From assembly GCA_947505025.1 (NCBI GenBank), contig CANNIJ010000039.1, forward strand, positions 1-13,781: 13,781 nucleotides of DNA, given 5' to 3'. A model generated the notes under the pieces. It was not told where the DNA came from, made no database searches, and saw only the letters and a program-made list of their open reading frames with translations. Positions 1-7,332 of this stretch are shown in pieces. The DNA is from Legionellaceae bacterium. GTDB lineage: Bacteria > Pseudomonadota > Gammaproteobacteria > Legionellales > Legionellaceae. How positions within the stretch are numbered: the stretch's first letter is position 1; each line of letters begins with the position of its first letter. Position numbers and translations under genes: made by a program.

Positions 1-1
1 A

Positions 2-904
2 TTCCCAGTGTTGCCTAAAGGCATTACGGTATTTAGAGGTCCAGATAAATTCGATCAATTGCTAAAAGAAAATCCTCAAGGAATTATTACATTTCAGTTT
101 GAGTACGCTGAAAAATTGAAAGCTTTAACCACGTGTGAACAGCCAAAGATGATTGTGCTCAGCTCAAAAACCAGCGTCGATCACTATGAAGCCATGCGAC
201 CAGATCTGAGAAAAGCGCTTTCCATGATTAAAATTGTTTCATTTTGGCATTCACGATTAAAAACCCCCGATTCTTACCACGGTTTAGGACGCTCAATACT
301 GAAAGTATTTGACTCGCTACACATAAACAAGGACCAGCGTGTCTTGTTGTTAGGATATGGTAAGACTGGCAAAGGAATTGCCCATTACCTACAGCAAGCT
401 GGTTATCATGTTGGGGTATATGATATTGATCCAACGGAAGTAGTGCTTGCACTTCATGACGGATTAGCCGTTGGTTCACTTCACTCTCTGGCTAAAAAAG
501 CTGATGTTTTGATTGATGCAACAGGAGATACCTCTAATGTTCTTACACTTGAATCAGCGAATTTTTTTGAAAAACCCAAGGTCTATGTTGTTTCTTCGTC
601 CACAAATGATCACGGCATTAGTATTCTCAATGGTTATCAAAATAGTCACGGAACGATTTTTACAATCGATGGCAGTCATGTAATGATCAACATGTATCAC
701 AAAATAGGTGGTTCGGATGATGAAGCTATGCGGGTAACCGGTTATTCTCTTTTATATATGATGGAAAATTATCCTGCTATCATTAAAGATCTGGCTCCTA
801 TCAATCACAATTTATATCAGTTATCTCCTGCTTTTGAAGGGAAAATAGCAGAGTCTTTTTTAAAAGAGCCGCAACTATTGGGTGGCCCACCTATTCCCCA
901 GTAA
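2..904 (+). CDS. S-adenosylhomocysteinase-like NAD-binding protein, 5' partial
   Basis: Seen: an open frame enters from the window edge. A GTG at position 8 could start a 298-residue protein, but the frame is open upstream of it with no room to see a ribosome binding site, so the gene is probably cut. Counting from that GTG, residues 111-141 form a Rossmann fingerprint: GYGKTGKG after a hydrophobic strand, then an acidic end of the second strand (VYDID), which favours NAD. Residues about 164-176 (ADVLIDATGD) match the position of the ADI..TATGN segment of S-adenosylhomocysteine hydrolase. The C-terminus (to IPQ) does not look like the usual SAHH dimer tail. Inference: an NAD-binding oxidoreductase related to SAHH; the true activity is unknown because the N-terminal catalytic half is off-window or absent. 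Confident for the fold, not the function. Confidence 0.7.
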   Translation, partial: FPVLPKGITVFRGPDKFDQLLKENPQGIITFQFEYAEKLKALTTCEQPKMIVLSSKTSVDHYEAMRPDLRKALSMIKIVSFWHSRLKTPDSYHGLGRSILKVFDSLHINKDQRVLLLGYGKTGKGIAHYLQQAGYHVGVYDIDPTEVVLALHDGLAVGSLHSLAKKADVLIDATGDTSNVLTLESANFFEKPKVYVVSSSTNDHGISILNGYQNSHGTIFTIDGSHVMINMYHKIGGSDDEAMRVTGYSLLYMMENYPAIIKDLAPINHNLYQLSPAFEGKIAESFLKEPQLLGGPPIPQ

Positions 905-944
905 ATATCAGAAAATCATGGCATAATTCTTAAGGCAAACCCTG

Positions 945-1007
945 GGCGTATTGACAATTGCTCCCCACCGCCTAAGTGCCGCGGTGGTGAGTAATTGTTA
1001 ACACGCC
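945..1007. repeat. Imperfect inverted repeat, two 27-nt arms, related to 11921-11947
   Basis: Left arm 945-971 and right arm 981-1007 are inverted copies separated by 9 nt. They match at 23 of 27 positions, and two of the four differences are G:U-compatible. The element sits between convergent genes and could end transcription from both sides, but there is no clear T-tract. Each arm, read in the GCGGTGG orientation, also resembles 11921-11947 (23/27 and 22/27). That makes it more likely a member of a dispersed repeat family than a simple terminator. Confidence 0.75.
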
Positions 1008-1022
1008 AGAATACTCTCAAAA

Positions 1023-2027
1023 TTATTTAGTTAAGTTGCCAACTATTCTCAGGGCCAGCTCATGTGAATTAAGCCACGTATCTTCTATGCTTGACCTGCT
1101 ACACCAATCACCGACAGATGCCAATTGTAAAACCTTATCATAATAAGATTCATTTTTTGTTTGATCATCATTGAGCTTATCCAGCAAAGCATAGCGCCAT
1201 CGATGCATGGAAAAATATTCCGGATCACTTATGTCAAATTTTAAAATTTGCTGCAGCTCATCACGTAAAAAATACTCTGTTTTTTCCAAATCATCATCTG
1301 CATGCACTTCAGCCCAACTATTACTGGAATGAACAACCAATGTTGTTAGATTGTGGTTACGACCTGGCTTGGTGGAGTTAACGGCGATCCATTCCAAAGG
1401 GCTGTTTAAAATATTTGCAGCTATCCATGAATGCACCCATTTTTCATGAAATCCCAACATGAGCGAATAACAAGCCAAAAATTTACTCTGGTTTAAGATC
1501 GAGTCCTGAGGCAAAAATTTATCAAAAAGCTGTATTGTTTGCACAGGTGGTGCTGTTGAAATAACCCAATCATAGTAACCCAATCCAGTTCCATTTTTAT
1601 CGAACAATTCCCAGCCTTGCTGACTTTTTTCACCAAGAGGCGCAATATCACAATTAAGATTAATCTTTATATTTTCAGCAAGTTTTTTACAAAGATTACT
1701 CATTCCAGGCGTGGCGACATAGTGCGGCTCGAACCATATCCGATCCGTCATCTTTTTGCCCTTTTCAAAAGTTACAACTTTCCCTTGCCATTCTTGCAAC
1801 AAACCAGAAGAAAAATACGGAGCGAGAAATTGTTTAAAATGTTTATTGCGCACAGTGAAGAACTGCGCACCATGATCAAAATAAAACTCGTCGGAGTATC
1901 GGGTAGACATGCGCCCACCAACGCCTCTGGATTTCTCAAAAACAGTAACTTCAGCATGATTGCCAATAACATTTGCAATGGTTAAACCGGATAGACCTGC
2001 ACCCACTATAGCAATAGATAATTTCAT
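1023..2027 (-). CDS. Renalase-like FAD-dependent oxidoreductase
   Basis: The 334-residue protein opens with a dinucleotide-binding fingerprint: GAGLSG at residues 9-14, an acidic residue E31 ending the second strand, then GVGGRMSTR (35-43), the flavin amine-oxidase signature, and DHGAQFFT (51-58), typical of the renalase branch (COG3380-like). A C-terminal ASVGDWC segment fits the conserved FAD-contact region, although the following residues (SIEDTWLNSHELA) depart from the usual glycine- and alanine-rich helix. Length is normal for the family. The start is supported by AAAGGA about 8 nt upstream of ATG. Bacterial renalase-like enzymes oxidise aberrant dihydronicotinamide isomers or act on unknown amines; the substrate here cannot be read from sequence. 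It lies alone, converging on the upstream NAD-binding gene across the 945-1007 repeat. Confidence 0.85.
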   Translation of the reverse strand: MKLSIAIVGAGLSGLTIANVIGNHAEVTVFEKSRGVGGRMSTRYSDEFYFDHGAQFFTVRNKHFKQFLAPYFSSGLLQEWQGKVVTFEKGKKMTDRIWFEPHYVATPGMSNLCKKLAENIKINLNCDIAPLGEKSQQGWELFDKNGTGLGYYDWVISTAPPVQTIQLFDKFLPQDSILNQSKFLACYSLMLGFHEKWVHSWIAANILNSPLEWIAVNSTKPGRNHNLTTLVVHSSNSWAEVHADDDLEKTEYFLRDELQQILKFDISDPEYFSMHRWRYALLDKLNDDQTKNESYYDKVLQLASVGDWCSRSSIEDTWLNSHELALRIVGNLTK

Positions 2028-2170
2028 AAATTAAATCCTTTGGGGATTCATTCAATCTGTCTAGCCCAGTAAAAACCCGAATTCTAACACATTCTGGCAG
2101 TATCTTTCACGCTTAGTGTTCACGAAAATATTTGGTTTTTGAGCCATGTTAAAATACTTAACTAACCACT

Positions 2171-2593
2171 TTATACAACAACGCTATCAGCCTTGCCTAT
2201 TTCTCGCTGTATGGCAATCCAAGCTTTTGTTTGGTTATCTATCTTCAGAGGGAGTACACGCCAGTTCATAATGAAAGGAGTGCCATCTTTTCTGTAATTA
2301 ATTGCCTGTCCTTCGAATGGAGAATTATTTTTTAAGGAATCTGTTAAATCAGCAATAACATGCCTGTCGGTAGCTGGACCTTGCAATATTTTTGGCGTTT
2401 TTCCTATTACTTCCGAAGATTCATATCCAGTTAGTCTGTTGAATGCTTTATTCGCATAAATGATCAATGCATCTTCAGTACAATCAGTTATTATGATTGA
2501 GTCGTAACTATTTTCTAACAAGATTTTAAGGAAGCTCAGGCTGAACTGCTCATCATTTAACATTTTTTCTAAGGAAAGTTCCATTGGATTCAT
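2171..2593 (-). CDS. Stand-alone PAS domain protein (LOV-like, lacking the photoactive cysteine)
   Basis: A 140-residue protein made almost entirely of one PAS domain (about residues 22-132). Visible motifs are ANKAFNRLTGY (47-57), GKTPKILQGPATDR (64-77) and NYRKDGTPF (99-107), which align with the LOV/PAS_9 subgroup. In light-sensing LOV domains the loop reads GxNCRFLQ; here proline 67 sits at the cysteine position, so blue-light adduct formation is not expected. There is no output domain, so it probably acts by protein-protein contact or ligand sensing. The annotated ATG is only 1 nt from a GAGG; the second ATG (2584, residue 4) has AGAGG about 9 nt upstream and may be the true start. No partner gene is adjacent; the neighbours are separately spaced. 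Confidence 0.85.
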   Translation of the reverse strand: MNPMELSLEKMLNDEQFSLSFLKILLENSYDSIIITDCTEDALIIYANKAFNRLTGYESSEVIGKTPKILQGPATDRHVIADLTDSLKNNSPFEGQAINYRKDGTPFIMNWRVLPLKIDNQTKAWIAIQREIGKADSVVV

Positions 2594-2760
2594 GCCTCTA
2601 TTTTTTGTAGAAGCTAAATGTGACAGCTTATTTTCTGATTGTCAAACAGCTTTGCAGCGTAGCCACGGCTGTCGATCCCAAATTTAATCAATAAGGCGTA
2701 AGTTGGGGAGTTGAAATGTTATTAGCAGCTATCGTTCAGATTACTTATTGAGTCATGTAA

Positions 2761-2776
2761 TTCAAACTGATTTGAA
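2761..2776 (-). terminator. Weak hairpin downstream of the CorB-like gene
   Basis: TTCAAA-CTGA-TTTGAA is a perfect 6-bp stem with a 4-nt loop, about 20 nt past the stop of the CorB-like gene. There is no T-run after it, so termination is uncertain. Confidence 0.25.
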
Positions 2777-2797
2777 AAGTCCTTATTGGCCAAAACT

Positions 2798-4078
2798 TTA
2801 ATCCTGAGGATCTAAATGATGATGATGTTTTTTGATCACCTGCGCCATGCGTACACTTTTAATCACATGGCCACTAACTTTTAAAATTTCAATTTGATAG
2901 TCACCTAACTGTACACAACATTTAGATGGCGGAATTACGCCCAGGTACTCAATAATCACTCCACTTAATGTTCTTGGGCCTAGGTTAGGTAGCGTCCAAC
3001 CTAACATGCGCTGTAACTCACGCACAGTTATACTCCCATCGACGATACAGGAACCTTGAATCTCAGGTGTTATTGCTCGACTTAAATCTGCAACATCTGT
3101 AGTAAAATCACCGACAATCTCTTCAAGGATATCTTCCATTGTAACCAACCCCTGTAAGTCACCATACTCATTGACTACAAAGCCGCTGCGACACTTCATT
3201 TTCTGAAAGTTTAAAATCTGCAAATTTAAACTAGTGGCCTCAGGAATATAGTACGGCTGATCAGCACTCTGTACCAAAGTCTCTAACGTCAAGCGATCTT
3301 CCAACGAAAGATTCAATACTCGGCGCAAGTGAATCATACCGGCCAAATGATCAATTGTGCCGCGATAGAGTGGCAGCCTGGTATGCTGACTGAGTTCTAA
3401 TTGATTCAGTAACTGATGCCAAGGTTGCTCTAAATCAATCCCGATAATTTCTGACTTAGGCACCATAATGTCTTCAACTTTAGCTTGCTCTAAATCAAGT
3501 AAACTTAATAACATGCCTTTGTGCTCAACAGGTAACAAACTACCTGCCTCATGAACTACAGTACGTAACTCCTCACCAGATAAAGATTCTTTCATGACTT
3601 TATCCATCGAAACACCAAAAACTACCAAAACATGATGAGCGACCCAGGTGATCAGATGTACTATTGGAGACATGATCCATTGCAAAACCCTTAATGGAGC
3701 CGCACACGCAAAAGCTACTCGCTGAGGGTACATCGCGGCTAACATCTTAGGAGTCATCTCTGCAAAAACCAAAATTAATACAGTCAGAATCCCCTCAGTA
3801 ATTAATACCCCACGATCACCATCTAAACGCTGTCCAATCAAAGTAGCCAACATAGAGGCTACGATATTTCCCAAGGTATTTCCTACCAAGACAACACCCA
3901 GCAATTTCTCTGGATGCATTAATAAACGATTAACGCGTATGGCTGCTCGATGATTTTGCTTGACTAAATGGCGTAATCGATAACGATTCAAAGACATCAC
4001 GCCAATTTCGGCTGCAGAAAAAAATCCAGAAAAAACAATTAGTATGAGTAAAAATAAAAATAATATACCTAGAGACAT
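2798..4078 (-). CDS. CorB/YfjD-type CNNM transporter-associated CBS domain protein
   Basis: The 426-residue protein has the standard three-part architecture. Residues 1 to about 190 are a DUF21/CNNM membrane domain, with an N-terminal helix containing SGFFSAAEIGVMSLNR and further helices containing VLVGNTLGN and EMTPK. A CBS pair follows from about 195 (EDIMVPKSEI) to 325 (VNEYGDLQGLVTMEDILEEIVGDF region). Residues about 335-418 form the CorC/HlyC C-terminal domain. The family is implicated in Mg2+ (and Co2+) efflux or resistance, acting in the inner membrane. Length matches E. coli YfjD (about 428). Unusual is the C-terminal tail KKHHHHLDPQD, a run of four histidines. In many gammaproteobacteria corB lies near ffh with a cytochrome c assembly-like gene (ypjD) between; here a VIT transporter occupies that interval. 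The upstream ribosome binding site is weak. Confidence 0.9.
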   Translation of the reverse strand: MSLGILFLFLLILIVFSGFFSAAEIGVMSLNRYRLRHLVKQNHRAAIRVNRLLMHPEKLLGVVLVGNTLGNIVASMLATLIGQRLDGDRGVLITEGILTVLILVFAEMTPKMLAAMYPQRVAFACAAPLRVLQWIMSPIVHLITWVAHHVLVVFGVSMDKVMKESLSGEELRTVVHEAGSLLPVEHKGMLLSLLDLEQAKVEDIMVPKSEIIGIDLEQPWHQLLNQLELSQHTRLPLYRGTIDHLAGMIHLRRVLNLSLEDRLTLETLVQSADQPYYIPEATSLNLQILNFQKMKCRSGFVVNEYGDLQGLVTMEDILEEIVGDFTTDVADLSRAITPEIQGSCIVDGSITVRELQRMLGWTLPNLGPRTLSGVIIEYLGVIPPSKCCVQLGDYQIEILKVSGHVIKSVRMAQVIKKHHHHLDPQD

Positions 4079-4132
4079 ATGGCGTCCAGAACAAAATTAT
4101 TCATAGAATGAAACATCATAGCCAGCCAACCT

Positions 4133-4159
4133 AAAAACTAAGAGCATGAGATCTTAGTT
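4133..4159 (-). terminator. Intrinsic terminator of the VIT transporter gene
   Basis: On the minus strand, AACTAAGA (8-bp perfect stem), an 8-nt loop and TCTTAGTT are followed by further Ts (TCTTAGTTTTTAGG). It starts about 55 nt past the VIT stop codon and before the CorB-like start. This suggests the two genes are transcribed separately. Confidence 0.65.
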
Positions 4160-4213
4160 CAACATAATTAAACAATGGCGTCAAACTAACGCTTGTGAAC
4201 TGGGTTGACTAGA

Positions 4214-4912
4214 TCACATCCCTACCACACCCAACAAAGATCCAATCCCAGCACTAACAATCATAGCTATAGTTCCCCATACCATCACGCGCATTGAACC
4301 TAATAATATATCAGCGCCTCCAACTAGTGCAGCCACGCCGCCAAGTAAGGTTAAAAATATAGCGGACATTATTAAGACAGATAGAATGAGGTAATTCATC
4401 GGAGCAATGAAAATAATTGACAGTGGTAATATCGCACCACCTGTAAAACTGCAAGCAGAAAAAATTGCTGCTTGCAGCGGTTTCGCAACAGATACTGCTG
4501 TAATTCCAAGCTCATCTCGAGCATGTGTACCCAATGCATCTTTAGCCATCAATTGCTTTGCAACTTCTTGTGCCAAATTACGCTCTAATCCACGACTGAT
4601 ATATATAGAAGTTAGTTCTTCAACTTCATTTGGGAAATTATCCTCAAGCTCTTTCTGCTCACATAATAGAGTGGCTTTTTCTGTATCAGCTTGGGAGCTT
4701 ACTGAAATATATTCCCCTGCGGCCATCGACAAAGCACCAGCAATTAACCCTGCAATCCCTGCTATAAATATCCCATTATACTGGGTATGAGCGGCAGCAA
4801 CACCAATCAATAAACTCGCAGTTGAGATAATGCCGTCGTTTGCTCCTAATACTGCAGCACGTAACCAGCCAATTCGTTCAATTCGATGATATTCGTTATG
4901 TTTTATATACAT
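4214..4912 (-). CDS. VIT/CCC1-family Fe/Mn transporter
   Basis: The 232-residue protein matches the vacuolar iron transporter family. It begins with the diagnostic first helix (WLRAAVLGANDGIISTASLL, about 16-35), then a second helix ending in MAAGEYISVSSQADTEKA (about 63-80), where the acidic and methionine residues bind metal. A glutamate-rich cytoplasmic helical segment (80-140, ending HARDELGI) corresponds to the family's metal-binding domain, and three more helices follow to the C-terminus. Members export Fe2+ or Mn2+ from the cytoplasm in a proton-coupled manner; in bacteria they protect against metal overload. GGAAGG lies 3-4 nt before the ATG, a slightly close ribosome binding site. 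The gene is divergent from ffh and has its own terminator at 4133-4159. Fe versus Mn preference cannot be decided from sequence. Confidence 0.88.
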   Translation of the reverse strand: MYIKHNEYHRIERIGWLRAAVLGANDGIISTASLLIGVAAAHTQYNGIFIAGIAGLIAGALSMAAGEYISVSSQADTEKATLLCEQKELEDNFPNEVEELTSIYISRGLERNLAQEVAKQLMAKDALGTHARDELGITAVSVAKPLQAAIFSACSFTGGAILPLSIIFIAPMNYLILSVLIMSAIFLTLLGGVAALVGGADILLGSMRVMVWGTIAMIVSAGIGSLLGVVGM

Positions 4913-4986
4913 GAACCTTCCAATAAAATATAGCGTTTGATCATTAGATTTATAGTTACTGTACTATCAGCCACATCCACATATGA

Positions 4987-4992
4987 TATACT
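4987..4992 (+). promoter_or_regulatory. Possible -10 box for ffh
   Basis: TATACT lies 38 nt upstream of the ffh ATG in the 118-bp divergent intergenic region. Only a poor -35 (ACTATC) is found 18 nt upstream. This is a pattern match only. Confidence 0.35.
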
Positions 4993-5030
4993 GGATAAAA
5001 ATTCAATGCTTATTTATTCAGTGAGATTTT

Positions 5031-6395
5031 ATGTTTGATCATTTGACGGAACAACTTAACCTTACTTTCAAAAACCTGCGTGGTCAAGGTCGATTAACTG
5101 AAAATAATATGCAGGATGCATTGCGTGAGGTGCGACTTTCTCTTTTAGAGGCCGATGTTGCTTTGCCAGTGATTAAGTCATTTATTGAGGATATTAAACA
5201 ACAGGCTGTTGGACAAGCTGTTCTAGGTAGTTTGAAACCAGAACAGGCACTGCTGAAAATTGTGCAAGCATCTTTATTGAATTTACTCGGCGATACCCGA
5301 GCTGAATTTAACTTCAAAACCCAACCACCAGCTGTTTGCTTGATAGTTGGCTTGCAAGGCGCGGGTAAAACAACCACTGCCGCCAAGTTAGCCAGTTTTC
5401 TCAGAGAACATGACAAAAAACGTGTTATGTTGGTCAGCGTGGATGTCCATCGCCCAGCAGCTATAGAGCAACTCAAACTTCTAGCTGAAGAACTTGAATT
5501 GCCAATCTATCCGAGCAGTGCCGACGAAAATCCAGTGGATATTGTGCATCGTGCAATAAACCACGCTAAGAAACAAGGCATGGATGCTCTGATTATAGAT
5601 ACTGCCGGACGTTTGCACATAGACAAACCTATGATGGATGAAATTATCTCAATCCATCAGGCCGCAAAACCAATTGAAACACTGTTTGTTGTCGACAGTA
5701 TGACTGGACAAGATGCAGCAAATACAGCCAAAGCCTTTAACGACACTCTGCCACTTACAGGGATTATTTTAACTAAAACCGATGGTGATGCGCGCGGTGG
5801 AGCTGCCTTGTCAGTTAAACAAATCACCGGCAAACCGATTAAATTTATCGGTACAGGTGAAAAATTACATGCATTTGAAGCCTTCCATCCAGAGCGTATG
5901 GCATCACGCATTTTAGGCATGGGTGATATACTGTCTTTAATTGAGGAAGTTGAACGTAAAACTGATCAAAAAACCAGTGAGAAAATTGCTAAAAAACTCA
6001 AAAAAGGCATCGGTTTTGATTTTAATGATTTCAAAGAACAACTAACCCAAATGAGTAACATGGGTGGTATCGCCGGCATGATGAGTAAATTACCCGGAGT
6101 CGGCCGTTTACCCAAACAAGCAGCTGGGGCTATCAACGACAAGCTATTGTCACAAAATATTGCAATTATTAATTCGATGACCATGAAAGAACGCAGAATA
6201 CCAAAAATCATCCTGGGTGCACGTAAACAACGGATCGCACGCGGATCAGGCACAACCCTACAAGATGTCAATCGACTGCTGAAACAATTTATGCAAATGC
6301 AGAAAATGATAAAAAAAGTATCTAAACCCGGCGGCATGAAAAATATGATGCGAGGCATGTCGGGCATGCCTGGCATGGGTGACTTTTTGCCATAA
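5031..6395 (+). CDS. ffh: Signal recognition particle protein Ffh
   Basis: The 454-residue SRP54-type GTPase binds 4.5S RNA and hydrophobic signal sequences on nascent chains and docks with FtsY for inner-membrane targeting. Domains: a helical N domain (1-95); a G domain with P-loop GLQGAGKT (107-114), DVHRPAAIEQL (138-148), DTAGR (190-194), TKTD (248-251) and DGDARGGAAL (251-260); and a methionine-rich M domain (about 310-454) with the RNA-binding segment around RKQRIARGSGT and a Met/Gly tail (MKNMMRGMSGMPGMGDF). The usual DVYRPAA tyrosine is histidine here, a mild change. Length is normal. In many gammaproteobacteria rpsP-rimM-trmD-rplS follow ffh on the same strand; here the next gene is convergent rimK. 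The 5' region carries only a weak GTGAG ribosome binding site. Confidence 0.98.
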   Translation: MFDHLTEQLNLTFKNLRGQGRLTENNMQDALREVRLSLLEADVALPVIKSFIEDIKQQAVGQAVLGSLKPEQALLKIVQASLLNLLGDTRAEFNFKTQPPAVCLIVGLQGAGKTTTAAKLASFLREHDKKRVMLVSVDVHRPAAIEQLKLLAEELELPIYPSSADENPVDIVHRAINHAKKQGMDALIIDTAGRLHIDKPMMDEIISIHQAAKPIETLFVVDSMTGQDAANTAKAFNDTLPLTGIILTKTDGDARGGAALSVKQITGKPIKFIGTGEKLHAFEAFHPERMASRILGMGDILSLIEEVERKTDQKTSEKIAKKLKKGIGFDFNDFKEQLTQMSNMGGIAGMMSKLPGVGRLPKQAAGAINDKLLSQNIAIINSMTMKERRIPKIILGARKQRIARGSGTTLQDVNRLLKQFMQMQKMIKKVSKPGGMKNMMRGMSGMPGMGDFLP

Positions 6396-6410
6396 GTAAG
6401 ATTATATATT

Positions 6411-6436
6411 ACCGTTTCATTTATCCATGAAACGGT
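6411..6436. terminator. Perfect hairpin between convergent ffh and rimK
   Basis: ACCGTTTCAT-TTATCC-ATGAAACGGT is a perfect 10-bp stem with a 6-nt loop. It begins 15 nt past the ffh stop and overlaps the last codons and stop of rimK, whose TAA (6421-6423) lies in the loop. Flanks are A/T-rich but no long T-run is present on either side. It probably acts as a bidirectional terminator or mRNA 3'-end stabiliser. Confidence 0.6.
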
Positions 6437-7329
6437 GTGTTAATTGTAGATGGCTTCGCATTTGCCTCTATATATCGAATAATTTTGCCCGCAATATTAA
6501 CATGTGTAGCTTTTTCAATCCCCTCCAGACCTGGTGAGCTATTGATTTCTAACACTAATGGTCCTCGCTTCGAACGGACTAAATCTACCCCAGCAATTTT
6601 CAAACCCATAGCTTTCACAGCAGCAATAGCAATACTACGCTCTTGTGCTGTAATTTTAGTTTCCAAAGCTCGACCACCCTGGTGCACATTTGCACGAAAC
6701 TCTCCGGCTTTGGCTTGACGAACAATCGCCGCTACTACCTTATTACCGATCACAAAACAGCGTATATCTGTGCCATGCGATTCCTGAATATATTCTTGGA
6801 CTAAAATATTTGCACCCATCTCTTTGAATGCATTGATAATACTCACCGCGCTCGGCTGACTATCCGCTAAGATCACCCCTTTACCTTGAGTGCCTTCCAA
6901 TAGTTTGATCACCAGTGGCGCTCCTCCAACTATACGAATGACATCTTCAGTATTGTCTGGTGATTGAGCGAAACCGGTCAGCGGCATCGGGATCCCTTTT
7001 CTGGCCAATAATTGTAATGATCTAAATTTATCCCTGGAGCGTGCAATTGCAATCGATTCATTCAAGGTATAAATGCCCATCGTTTCCAAATGACGCAAAA
7101 CAGCGGTACCATAAAAAGTATTTGAAGCACCAATGCGCGGAATTACCGCATCAAAATGCGGCAAAATAGAACCGCCACGATAATGGACTTTAGGGCAAGA
7201 AGCCTCAACGTTCAAATAACATGACAATGGATTTATCACGCGCATTTGATGGCCAGCTGCAATGCCTTCTTCGATCAAACGCTCATGTGAGTAAAGTTTT
7301 GGATTAGTTGCCATTATTGCGATTTGCAT
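6421..7329 (-). CDS. rimK: Ribosomal protein S6--L-glutamate ligase RimK
   Basis: The 302-residue ATP-grasp ligase is close to E. coli RimK in length (about 300) and pattern. The N-terminal domain (1 to about 95) contains HFDAVIPRIGAS. The ATP-grasp core shows LVIKLLEGTQGKGVILA (about 136-153), VQEYIQESHGTDIRCFVIG, the catalytic and nucleotide region RQAKAGEFRANVHQGG, and the metal-binding end VLEINSSPGLEGIE. RimK adds glutamate residues to the C-terminus of ribosomal protein S6. The gene follows sco after a 3-bp gap, with AAGGAA about 10 nt before its ATG inside the sco end, so it is probably the last gene of the oxidase-assembly operon. Its final codons overlap the 6411-6436 hairpin. Related LysX-type ligases are an alternative, but the match to RimK is better. 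Confidence 0.93.
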   Translation of the reverse strand: MQIAIMATNPKLYSHERLIEEGIAAGHQMRVINPLSCYLNVEASCPKVHYRGGSILPHFDAVIPRIGASNTFYGTAVLRHLETMGIYTLNESIAIARSRDKFRSLQLLARKGIPMPLTGFAQSPDNTEDVIRIVGGAPLVIKLLEGTQGKGVILADSQPSAVSIINAFKEMGANILVQEYIQESHGTDIRCFVIGNKVVAAIVRQAKAGEFRANVHQGGRALETKITAQERSIAIAAVKAMGLKIAGVDLVRSKRGPLVLEINSSPGLEGIEKATHVNIAGKIIRYIEANAKPSTINTPFHG

Positions 7330-7332
7330 GGA

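Noticed and set aside
2171..2593. Blue-light LOV photoreceptor
   Set aside because: The cysteine needed for the flavin adduct is proline, so only a LOV-like PAS domain is claimed.
4927..4932. TATATT on the minus strand as a promoter for the VIT gene
   Set aside because: It is only 14 nt from the start codon, leaving no room for a leader with the ribosome binding site.
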